Assembly (NCBI RefSeq): GCF_963576675.1
Contig: NC_088917.1
Coordinates: 72,588,610-72,652,609 of the forward strand
From: Euphorbia lathyris
Lineage: Eukaryota > Streptophyta > Magnoliopsida > Malpighiales > Euphorbiaceae
DNA: 64,000 bases
Direction of reading: 5' to 3'
The position numbers and the translations under genes were made by a program. Positions 45,510 to 57,500 of this stretch are shown one piece after another (the stretch's first letter is position 1; each line of letters begins with the position of its first letter). The notes beneath the pieces were generated by a model. That model saw only the letters and a program-made list of their open reading frames with translations, did no database searches and had not been told where the DNA came from.

Positions 45510-46371
45510 GGGATTTTATAGGAGGGTCCGGGTCCTCCAACTCATATAAACGACCTTCCACTAACATTTTGACACCTATACTCTATTTCAACAAAAAAAA
45601 AGTTAAAACGTCTTTGTTTATTCCGCAGACTCTCGGAAATCTCACCATTTCATTCTTTCTCTGCACAAAAATGAAAAAAACACCATTACAACCAACTGAA
45701 AATCTTACAGTCGTATTTTTTTGGTTGAAAATCTTACAGTTGTTGCCTTAACTATGAACAACACTGATGGAGTTTAAAACACTGGCTCCCCATATCAGAA
45801 TATCATACTTAAGTTTAAAACACTGGCTCCCCATAAAACTAAAACTGAGATAATAAGTTTTGTTGGGATCTGAATCAAACTTAAGTTGAAACAGAGATCA
45901 GAAAAATAAAATCAATAACTCAGCATGTGCTGGTACATGCTTTTTAAACAGAATAGTTTTTTTTTTTTTAAATTTAACTGAGTAACAATGGAGATTGCCA
46001 GTGATACTTGACCGGTGGCGGTAATATCGACGGCCCGATGGAGAAAGATGGAGATCACCAACGATACTTGACCGGCGGCTGCAGATATCGCCGGCCGGAT
46101 GGAGAACGATGGAGATCGCCAATGATACTTAATCGGCGGCGACAGATATCGACGGCCGGATGGAGAGCGATGGAGATCGCCAACCTTACTTGACCGGCGG
46201 CAGTAGATATCGATTGCCGGATGGAGAACTGTGTTCTTTCTGCCGTTAATGATGTCTAGCCACCAGTTTTTATTTTCAATTGAATTCAAAGTTAAAGAAT
46301 ACATGTGTCAAAATGTCAGTGGAAGGTCTTTTTATATGAGTTGGAGGACCACGACCCTCTAATAAAATCCC
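45510..46371. mobile_element. Non-autonomous Mutator-like element, 862 bp
   Basis: The ends begin GGGATTTTATAGGAGGGTCC and the inverse at 46371, with about 75 bases of inverted repeat (shared CCTCCAACTCATATAA and GACCTTCCACT). The nine-base duplication TTAATTTAA is perfect at 45501-45509 and 46372-46380. No transposase is encoded. A CpG-rich tandem unit of about 60 bases lies at 46010-46230. Confidence 0.9.
46010..46230. repeat. Tandem CpG-rich unit inside the Mutator-like element
   Basis: A unit of roughly 60 bases around GACCGGCGGC...GATATCG.CGGCCGGATGGAGA occurs about four times with changes at scattered positions. The GGCCGG and GATATC cores are self-complementary. The array is near the right end of the element. 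Confidence 0.85.
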
Positions 46372-46380
46372 TTAATTTAA

Positions 46381-46866
46381 ATATTATTTTTATATTTACC
46401 CTTTGATAATATCATTAAATACTTAAAATATATTTGAAATTACCATAAACAAAATATATCTTTAGAATTAATATATTAATTATTTATTGATTTTTAATTC
46501 ATTTAATAATGTTTTTCTTAAATTTTTAGGAATATGTTAAAATCACTTTTTTTTTACAACTAAAAAATCACTTATTTTAATAACTTAAAATATATTTTTA
46601 TAGTTTATATGAGAAAGAGACTTGTCAAACAATCTTTTTAAATAGATTTTTTTCCAGTTAAAAAATATTTAATTTAGAATTATCTATATTAGCAAAAAAA
46701 ATAAAAAAAAAGAGTGAAGAGTTTTAACTGTGCATGTGGTTTAAGTCGAAAATCTTTAACTTAAAATTTTAAATTTAATATTATTTTTAATAAAAATTCA
46801 GTGGTTAAGGACTTCAAGTCGTTTAAGTTAGATTTTGAGTTTGAGTTCTAACATACGTAAAAAGAT
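46381..46866. other. AT-rich spacer, nothing recognised
   Basis: Very AT-rich, with no coding frame and no repeat structure that I can define. The final nine bases (TAAAAAGAT) are a target duplication. Confidence 0.5.
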
Positions 46867-47586
46867 GGGTATTACTATATACCGCACCCAAAATTGCTAG
46901 CACCGCCTCCATTGGACAATTTTGCCTTGCCATAAAAATGTTGTCAAAATTGAGAAAAAAAATTTTGAGAGAAAATTTTGAATTTAGCCTAAACGGATGC
47001 GGCATACCGTCCGACCCATGGTTGGAACGGATGCGGCGTCCGTTCCACCATGGGTTGGGTGGTACGTCGCATCCGTTCCCACCATAGGTCGGACGGTATG
47101 CGGCACCCGTTCCGGCCATCGTTGGAACGGATGCGGCATCCGTTCCACCATGGGTCGGGTTGTATGATGCATCCGTTTAGGCCAAATTTTGAAATATACA
47201 AAATCGTAAAATTTTTAGTGACGAAAAATACTAAATCATTCAATTTTTTGTGACGAAAAATTAAAAATTCTTCCATTTTTTGTGACGAAAAATGCAAAAT
47301 CGTCATGAAAAATATGTATTATTTTCATGAGTTCTTTGATAAAAAAAATATAAATCTTAATGTTTCCGACTCGTAATCATCCATTTTCGAGGTTCCAATT
47401 GTCACATATCAATTATTTTCATAATTTTAATTATTGTTATTCGGGTTTATGATTTTGGAGAGAAAATGCAAGGAAGATAGAGATGATTTGAGCAAATTCC
47501 ATTTTCTTGTTTCAAAAAGTGAGGAGGGCAAATATGTCCAAAATGGGCGATGAACCGGAATTTGGGTGCGGTATATAGCAGCTCAC
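46867..47586. mobile_element. Non-autonomous Mutator-like element, 720 bp
   Basis: The ends GGGTATTACTATATACCGC and GCGGTATATAGCAGCTCAC are inverted matches, and the similarity continues inward (CCAAAATTG / AATTTGGG). The nine-base duplication TAAAAAGAT is perfect at 46858-46866 and 47587-47595. Its terminal pattern resembles the PMD-bearing element at 33248. It carries a CpG-rich palindromic array at 46988-47180 and no gene. Confidence 0.92.
46988..47180. repeat. GGAACGGATGCGGC palindromic array
   Basis: The words ACGGATGCGGCAT, CCGTCCGACCCATGG and GGAACGGATGCGGC alternate with their reverse complements (GATGCATCCGTTTAGGC, CGCATCCGTTCC) through the stretch, so it can fold in several registers. 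Flanks AATTTAGCCTAAACGGATGC and GCATCCGTTTAGGCCAAATT make the whole array one large palindrome. Confidence 0.88.
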
Positions 47587-47595
47587 TAAAAAGAT

Positions 47596-48500
47596 TTTAT
47601 GATAATTTGTCTCGATTCGAGGTTCGTCAGATATTATTTGGATGGATCTTTTATCCGATTCTTCGATTCGAGACTTATTAGGTATCCTTTATGTCAAACA
47701 TATCTATATACATAAAACTCAAAATATAGTTGATAGTTACTTACCTTGGCTACTAATTGACCCGATCGATTATTCTCTAAATTCTGTCTAAGACGTTTTC
47801 CCTCCAAACGTTTCCAAAACTCAAAAACTCTTCGGTTAGGACTTAGATCTATGTATAAGGATGCTATGTTTTAAATTTCAAGTGATTCGGACGGTCGAAT
47901 ATTCGTAAATCAAAGAAACAATGAAGAAACGTTCGAAAAACGATGAACGAACAGAGAAAAGAAAAAAAAACAGAAAAAGGAAAAGGATAATCCCCACCTC
48001 CCGCGAAATTTGAATATATATATCCAAATCTGGTAAATATTCAGTTTGGTCCTCCATCTTTATATAATCTTTTAAAAATTACTTTAAACTTTTAATTTAC
48101 ACTTAAAATCATCGAATTAATTCCAAATTTAAAGTATTATTTTTTAATTAAAACTTTCAATATGCAAAAATTCGAACTCGAAATCTATCTTAAACAATTT
48201 AAGAGGTGAGTATTAATTGGTTAAATATATGAAATTTTTTTTTAAAAGGTAAACTAAATGAAAGGGAGAAAAGGAAACCAAGAAGGTAACGTGGCAAAAT
48301 CGGCTTTGGTTGAGTGCATATCCCAAAAAACGTTTTAATATGAGATTTCCTAGTCAGCAGTAGGACCCACAAATGGGGAGTTTGCAGATTCTTTGTTATG
48401 TTATACATGGTCGTCTTCTTCCTCATTCATCTCTGAGAAAGAGAGTTCTTCAATCTTCACTGTTAATAAAATTAAACACCAACTGTATTGGACTCCCGAA
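47596..48500 (+). promoter_or_regulatory. Upstream region and leader of the fusion dehydrogenase gene
   Basis: There is no ORF of interest. The last 150 bases are pyrimidine-rich (TCTTCTTCCTCATTCATCTC) and end CCCGAA just before ATG, typical of a plant 5' leader. No TATA box can be assigned with confidence. The nearest transposon end is at 47586, about 0.9 kb upstream of the start codon. Confidence 0.45.
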
Positions 48501-51500
48501 ATGGCGTCTGAAGGAATTCATTCTACTTCTTCTGTCGGATTTATGGGATTGGATCACTTGAGCTTGGAAATGGCGGCTTCTCTCCTTCGCTCTGGCTACA
48601 AAGTCAAGGCTTTCGAGGTTTTCATTTTATTTTACTTCCATATTGTTCGTAATTGCGATTAATACTTGTAAAATCCTTGTCTACTGAGCCCAAATCGAAT
48701 TCTTTGGGATTCTGAAGTTGTCTTTGTTGCTGAGAAAACATGCATTTCCTTTCATCTTTTTGATTGAAATGTTGCAGTGATTCTTTTTTTTTGCAATTCA
48801 ATTTCCTTTTGCTTTTTTATCACTTCATAAGACTGGGAATATGCATTGGATATATTGTGTTGGAATTGTAATAGAGTCATTCTATTGTATAAGTTTTTCT
48901 TTCTCTATGCTTATTATGATGTCTGTAGCTTATTATGCAAAGAATGTCCTTTTTTTTTCAGAAAATTTAATAAGAATGTCCCTTTTTTTCCAGAAAAGTT
49001 AAATTTTCGGCCTGAATGGTAACATTTTAGGTGAAAATTGTTGGTGACGAAGCTGTAAATTGTTAATGTAAGGAAAGAAAGGAAACTTTAGACCCCGGCT
49101 TGATGTTTTCATGCCGCTCTACTGGACTGGGAACCAGTGGCCGCGGTTTCAGTAGCGTTTGGAGCTATTATGTTGCACGGACACTTCTAGTTAGTAGTGT
49201 TTCTGTGTTTCATGTCCGTGTCCATTTTCGTTTGTAGGCTATTTTATGAAGGTTATGTTTTAGAAATAACGTTTCCGTGTCCGTTTGTGTGTACATGTCC
49301 GTTTCCATCTCCTTGTCCGTGTAACATAAGTTTGGAGTATCCAGATCCATTGCCTCATATCTACTTTTCTTTGGAATTTGGATAGCACTAAAAGTAGCTG
49401 TTAGCCGGCCATGTAATCTAATTTATTTTGCTAGGTCTTTGTTTATATGAAATGAAAGACATTTTTCGACAAAAACACCTTCTACTACTATTAGTCATGA
49501 TGCTATATCTTATCAACAAAAGCATAGTGCATCTATGCAGCCATTATAGTTGTGTACACTTAATTTGTGATTTAGTTAAAGCACCATTTAGCATTTTTGA
49601 AGTCTCCTCATAGTGTATCAAAGATTTGTAATTGTACACTGCCAATTTATACTTGAGCTCAAACACTTCTTATAGGATGAGTTTTGCATTATGCAACTAT
49701 CATTTGTATATCATTTTCTATAAGATGATTAACGGATAGTTAAGTTAAATGGAGGGAGGAAAACTCATAATGAAGCTCAACTACTACTTACTGTATTAAT
49801 TTGAGTGAATAGTGATGTTTAACTACCACTACCTCATTTTTGTAGATAGAGAGAGTTCTGCTCAGTGAGTTTTTAACTATGGGTGGAACCGAGTCCAGCA
49901 GTCCAGCTGATGTTGGAGAAGGTAAAATATCTAATGCTTGCATGTCATTCTATTGTTAAATATTTATTTTTATAGTTAAGCTATGCAGGAGAGGGCGAGC
50001 CTTGGCTCAACGGTAAACGTTGTTGTCGTGTGACCGAGAGGTCATGGGTTCGAGTCTTAGGAGCGGCCTCTTGACAAAAAAAATTGGCAGGGGAAGGCTT
50101 GCCCCCGCCCTTTATAGTTAATCTATGCAGGATTCCTCTTTTTTCAGCAACTATAATTCCAACATATGTTATAACGTTGTCTGTAATTAATGCAACATTA
50201 TTTTTTATTTGTCGTTTAATTGGTTTTCGCTTAAGCAAGATCCTGCTTATTGTTTGGTGCTTCTATCTGATGCCTTCTGGTTTTCTACATCCTTTGTTTT
50301 TTGTAGAAGCCATAGAACTAAGTCATTGTTTAGGTCACAATTTTGGTTACAGTTTTGTGCAATAGAGGAATGGTCAATGCTTGCCACTTTTTTTTTTTCT
50401 TTCCTGTAAAAGTTAGAGAATACATTTGTCAAAAGATAAGAAGGTGATCTTCTACTATAAAGCTCACTTTCAATAAGTAAAAATTATGAAAGAGTAAGAG
50501 AATTATTTATGAAAAGATAAGGAAATTGTAGTTGTAACAAATCAGTACATCATATTGAATCCCTAATCAATATAGAATAAACAAAATGTTTTCACAACAA
50601 ATGCTGCATCGAAGCCAAAATTTACTCGCGTCTAAGGCATCTATGTGTGCTCTACTTCATTTTTTAATTGTATTATTCTTAATGCTATCAAATTATTTCA
50701 TGTAGTATAACTTTTGGAAAGGTTCCAGCATATGCAAAAATAGTGACTGGAGATGTACAAGATATGGCGGAAGCTTAACATGAAGTAGATTGCAAAAATA
50801 TGCAATTTAAAAGCCACATTACACCAGTGACGGCCAAAAAATAGCTGTTACATATACATTAGTGATGCAAACAGCTTTGCATGTAAATAGGTGGTTAAAG
50901 GAACACAAGTATTTGAGAAACAACTAAATGTTGACCTCTAAAGTTCCACATTATGTGAATTTACATCTGAGTGAATAAACATTGAAATGATGCAGAACAT
51001 GCAAATTGGCTGTTTTGAACTGTTCCAATAACTGTTATTTATTTAGTTATTTATAATTGGGTTCTATATCTGGTGTGCAGATGTTGCAGCTTTGATTGTT
51101 TTAATTTCTCATGTGGATCAAATCAATGATGTAATATTTGGTCAACAGGGCATCTTGAAAGGTCTGTGTAAAGTTGTCTTTGATACATTATGTTAGTTTT
51201 ATTCTTGTTTATATTTTGTATTACGTTGGTATGTAGGTTTGCAGAAAGGAGCAACCATCATCTTGCGCTCGACTATTCTGCCAAGGCATATCCAAAATCT
51301 AGAGAAACGTCTTGCTGGTAATTTATTTGTTAATGTTGTCTTACTCATATAGTAACAGCTTCAAAGGAAAGTGTCTCAAACTTTAATTTCTTAAATTAGG
51401 TTTCAGTGACTACTTTATTGAGATGTTTGATTCTTTATTTCTCTGCTTTATTTATCTCTGACTGCAAATTATATTTGCCTGCTGCATATATTACAGTTTC

Positions 51501-54500
51501 CATGTGTATACAACCTTAGAAATCTGAAATCAAATTATGAACGCCCACTTCATTTTATAAAAATGCATCCTTAACTTTAGTAAAAAATCTGGATGATAGC
51601 TCCATAAGCGCCCACATATGGAACATTATATACTACTCTAGGGTTCAGGTATCAAGGTGCTAGCAGGAGTCGTCAATAATGAGTATTCAATTCTTCATCG
51701 CATCCTCAAGCATCTCTTTTTGTGCTTGAATTTTTCATATCCTATAAGCATGAAAAGGACTGTTGATCTATGGAGTTATTTATCCGCAATCATAAGATTA
51801 TTTATCATTTATCAACTGAAACTTGGTATTGAAACATCGGTTGTTCCTTTTTATACTAATAATTTCATCATTGTATTTTTTCTCACTATTTTAAAAATAA
51901 TAATAAAATCATTGGAAAAGATAAAAAAATTGCATGTTTGTTTATCTTGCAGAGGATGGTGTTATAGCTCATTTAGTAGATGCATATGTATCAAAGGGAG
52001 TGTCTGAGGTTTTAAATGGAAAAATCATGGTAACTTTTGTCTCTTACGTCCTGCCATGGTTATCTTTATTTTCTTTGCTTGCTAATGGGTGGAAAATCGC
52101 AGTTTGTCATTTCCTTGATGGCTTGAAGGATCCTGACTATTTTTTTCTTCATTATCTAGATTACTTCCTCTGGGCCATCAGAAGCCATTGCTAAGGCACA
52201 TCCTGTTCTCTCAGGTAATCTTATAGTTTATGATTATCCTATAATGGCAATTAGCATCATACCTTATTTTGTTTGCATATTCTAAATCAAATTCTTATTG
52301 TTTGTTTGATAGCAATGTCGGAAAAGCTATACATTTTTGAAGGTGAAGTTGGTGCTGCAAGGTTCGCTTGCTTTTCTTTTTGCAATCTTCTTATCACGAT
52401 TATGTTACGCGTTTTCCTTCGTTATAGGTGTTTTTACGTTATTGTTTCTTGAAGCAACACGAGTTTTTGAAGGGGACTAATTTATATAGGAGATGTATAA
52501 AAAATATTGTTTGGTATTAAGTTCCTCTTACTTAAAAATTTAAGAAAAAAGTATGTAGTCTAAGATTTTGTTTTTTGTTTACAGTAAAACTAAAATGGTC
52601 AATGAGTTGCTTGAGGGCATTCATCTTCTTGCTTCAGTGGAGGCTATTTCACTTGGTTCGCAAGCTGGAGTTCATCCATGGATAGTCTATGACATCATTT
52701 CCAATGCTGCTGGAAATTCATGGTGAGAGCATTATGCTATTCTCTTCTACACGCAAATATTTTTGGTGCTTCGATGTTCAAGTAAAAGCATCCATGAAAA
52801 TATCCAAAATTGATCTTGTAAATGTAATGCAGAGCAGAGAAAACTAAGCTTAACTTAAGCTAGCTATGAAAAATTCTGTTGAGATCTCGATATCCAAATA
52901 TCAATTCTTTACTCTTAATAATTACAAAACCATATAGATATTTATGGACCGATAAATTATCTTACTACTAGTAGGATTAAGAATTCCAAATGAGGAAAAT
53001 TCTTAACCAATGTTAAATAGGATAGGAAGAATGCGACTTTCAAAATAGTCATACTAAGAAAAGAAATTCCTAAATGATAATAAACTTAAATTCTTTAAAA
53101 GGTAGTAAACCTAAACTTTCAAAATAGAAACTGCACATGAAAAATTGAATCAATAACATCAATTGCAGGATTAAGATTAACAAAATCATATAGATATTTA
53201 TGGACTGATAACTTATCTGAATACTAATTAAGAATCCCAAATTAGGAAAATCCTTAATCGATTTTAAATAGGATAGGAAGAATGCATCTGCATTCCTTAA
53301 AAGGTAGTAAACCTTAACTTCCAAAATAGAAATTGAACATGAAAAACTGAATCCAGGTTAGACCAAAATACTATGTAAACTTAGTTCTTATTGATTTCAT
53401 CAAAATTCTTTAGTGGGTTACAGCTAGCTCACATGTATTGGGTGAAGCTGTTATTATTTGGTGATTGTTGTTAACTTGTTATTATTTCAATAGAGTTCCA
53501 TTGCTGGTTGTCACTGTATAGTTGAAATAGTTTCTATATCATTGTTTTTGATTATTTATTTTCTATTTCAAAAAGAGAAACCATTTAGCTTAAATTTAGA
53601 TCTCTTCAAGAAATGTCCAACAAACATAAAACATACCATAACAAAGTTGAAACAAAACTCACATCCACTCTCTCTCTCTCTCTGCACATACACACACACA
53701 AACATAGGTTTTGAGTAACCAATAGCATCTATAGACCATATAGCATATGAGTCAAGAGCTTTTGCCTCTTATCACTTTTATGTTAATCTTTATAAGTAAT
53801 CAGAATAAAAGATGGCTGTTAAACTAATGTTTTATTAATCTTCGTACTTGCAATAGATTGTTGACTCACTCCAATTAGGATTATGTATCACATGAAGGAT
53901 AGGAAAATGGTAACTTTTATATGCGTAGAGAGGTGGAAGATTAGGATTTTTTGCAGATTTTGAAGACTAAAGTAACAACATCAGCTTTTCTGTCTTTCTG
54001 CAATTTGACTGTTACTGCATGTATGATAATTGGAGAATTTCATAGGAACATTTTTGGGGTTAATTTTGATGTAACATGTGAGCTTCTCTGAGTGATATTG
54101 ACTATAATTTCACATTCCACTCGTTCTATCAAAGACCATATCATTCTTCGTCACTCTATGAAAAGGGAGTTGTTTCTATAAGGAACTAGCTGTAAAAAAA
54201 TGTTATTGAATGCTAATAATATTGACATATAAATGCCATTTTCATTATGCAGTAACATTATAACTAATTCCAGTTAACAGAACGGTTTTGCTGCTTTTTC
54301 CTACCTTAGGTTGTCTCAGGGAAATGTTTTATTAACAGATTTATCTGTTAAATACTTGAGATCTGTAATTTTCATATGCTCAATAAGTCAGGATGTCACT
54401 TCATGCAGGGTTCATACATAGCTCTCATGCTTTAACTTCAGAAAACTGCAAACTTATAAATTCTTGGTCTACTTGGCAAAAAATTTGGATAGCAGTTTCT

Positions 54501-57500
54501 TCACACTACTGCCGTATAACTTATAAGCTTCCATTTCATCGATGTCTAAAATTGTCATTTTCGTCATCATTTTTTTTCCATTGCCACCTCCATAATCATC
54601 ATCTGCTGCCTGCCATGATCATATCCCTTATTCCTTTTTAAAAAATGAAATAAAATTTTGGATGTGTTTTTTTTTTCTTTTCACATTTCAGTGCTGATAT
54701 AATTCAGGAATTGAACGATAGCATTACAAGTTTGGTAGGAAATCTCTACAAATTAAGCTAATATATTGATCATATGACAATTATTATCATTAAATCATTC
54801 TCATTACTTCTTTTGCTCACTTTTTTATTTTGATGGCTACTTCTGATGTAATAGTTCTCAATCTTCTCTGCTCTTTTTAATTCCTCATCTGTTTTTATGG
54901 GTTTGTGAATCAGGATTTATTTTGTGAATGCAGGGTTTTCAAGAATCATGTGCCTCAACTATTGAGAGGCAATGATATGCCTCATTTTCTCAGTCAATTG
55001 GTCCAAGATTTAGTAAGATACATTGCCACATATGCTTTTAAGTTTTGTTGCACTCAATACTTGATATTTTGAGCTTATGCATGCTTTGGGTTGCTACGGC
55101 ATTGTGATTTCTTTTGCTGAAATGAATGGTTTTCAAAAGCTAAACTTTTACTTGCCTGTAATTTGGGTGACTGAAGTATAGGAGGTGCCAATGTGTTTGG
55201 GCCCTTGAAAACTATATTTTCTACTTGGTTCTTTGATTTGGTGTTGAATTGAATAGTAGGATAAGTTGCTTGTCTCCGGTCCTCAATATATAATTTTTTT
55301 CTTAAATAAAATATTGGTCAATCTCATATGCTCTGTTTTATCACGCTGAATTGGCAATTAATCTGGTTATAAAACATTACATTGATGTAAATTGATTTAA
55401 TATGTAGAGGTTTTCATGTAAATTCTTGAATTTAATCATCTTTTTCATTTAAATATTAGCATGCCAATATCCCAATATCTTTCATATAATTTGGCTTGAA
55501 TCCACATGATCGAGTTGAAGTTTCTACATATAGCTAATGAAAACTTTACTTTTGGCTAGATTTTGACCTGAAGACCTTACAGAAATTCCATGAATTTTTT
55601 ATTTAGTTTACTATGTTTAAAATGCTTTTGAGAAATAAATGGATTAAGTTTGCATTTTTTAGTCATAATTTTTCATTCCATTTTATTATGACATTAACTG
55701 GATCACGGAATATTTCAACTTTTAGGGTGCCGTTGTGGATATGGCCAAATCGCTTATATTTCCTGTTCCACTTTTAGCTGTTGCTCATCAACAACTTATT
55801 CTTGGTAAAGCCACAATCTTTTGTGCTAATTGTTGAATTAATACAATCACTAAGTCCTTGGTTGGTAAATGTTTCCTTTGCAGGGTCTACATATGCTCGT
55901 GGAGATGGTGATAATACAACATTGGTCAAGGTTGCTCCTCCCATCTTTTACCCTGTTTCTTTTTGAAATTTTGAATTGCCCTTCATCTGTTTTACAAAGA
56001 AAAATCATCTTACCAGCTGCTTTTGCTAATATGTATACTGTACAACTCTCTTTCAGATTTGGGAAGAAGTATTTAGAGTCAAAATTGAAGATGCTGCCAG
56101 TGCAGAGGCGTACAACCCTGTAGAGCTGGCACACCAAATTACTTCAAGATCTGCTGCTGTTAAACGAATTGGTTTCATTGGTCTTGGAGCAATGGGATTT
56201 GGCATGGCAACTCACTTGCTGAAATCAAATTTCTGCGTAATTGGTTTTGATGTAAATTCTCAAACTCTTGTTATATGCTGCTGAAGGAGAAAATTTAATC
56301 TCGAGGCTAGATAAAAGGACAAGCATTATTACTTTTCCTTTTATAATAGTCAGAATTTTTACATATTATCTTTATACGCAGTCTACTATAGATAAAAATT
56401 TAGAAAATGGTGATTTATATGCCTATTTTACAGGGTTCATATATCATCATCATTCCTACTACAGGAACTGATTTTCCTTGGGTTCATTGGACTTAAGATA
56501 ATGGATGCATTCATGTGCTTGTTTGAACTATCAGAATCCTGCCAGCTATTACCAATGGCCTAAGAAGTCTAATATACTGCAAGTTTTTTTTAGAAGTGCA
56601 CATGTGCATTTCACATGTCAATTTTTATATTTATACACATAAGTGTATCTTTGCCTCAGTTTTTGCAGTTCATGGAATTTTTTTTCTCACTCTTGTAATA
56701 GTTTTTTATGTGTTTAATTGGAAGCTCAAATAGCTTTTGCTTATTTGTACTGAATGTATCTTTCTTGGGTGTCAGGTATATAAACCAACTCTAACTCGAT
56801 TTGCTGATGCTGGTGGCTTGATTGGATATTCTCCAGCAGAAGTGTCTAAAGGTGAGTCAAGGCAAAAAAACAAGTCTTTACTTTGGCAAGTATCACATGT
56901 ATTCCCTGAACATCCAACAGTTTCCTTTGGGTGTTTACATATACTAATTATAAAGCAAAAGTTGGTAAAAATGCGATCAGAGGAATCATTTGTTCTCTCA
57001 AAAAAAAAAAAAAAAAATTTGAGGGTCAGGAATTTAATTCAGCTAGAATATTTAAGAGTGAACAAGACTGCGTGTGGGACTGTGTCATGCATTTAAAGAA
57101 GTTGTAGCTTCGGTAACCATGTTACTTTGTATTAATCAACAACTGGCATTATAATTGCTTGTGGATGTCCCAATCAGATGACCTCTGGGATTGTTTTAGT
57201 GTACGATGTGAACTTTATTTTACTGTGTCCGAGTAATTGATGTTTCGAATTCAAGCATCTTCAAATGAAATAGATGTCCTCGTCCAAATTTGCTCACATT
57301 TTTTATCTGCTGATATTAATGGACAAAACAATCTTCTCTAATTTCATGTCTCTTTCTAAGACATCTTTGCATTATTATGATTCTTCATCTTTATATGTAT
57401 AATTGATATTGTAATCCTATTAGCAGGGAAACTTTGTTCTTGTAAATAGGTAGAATTTCGTTACAGAGTTGTGATTTAGTTATTTCTTGACAGGTGATAT

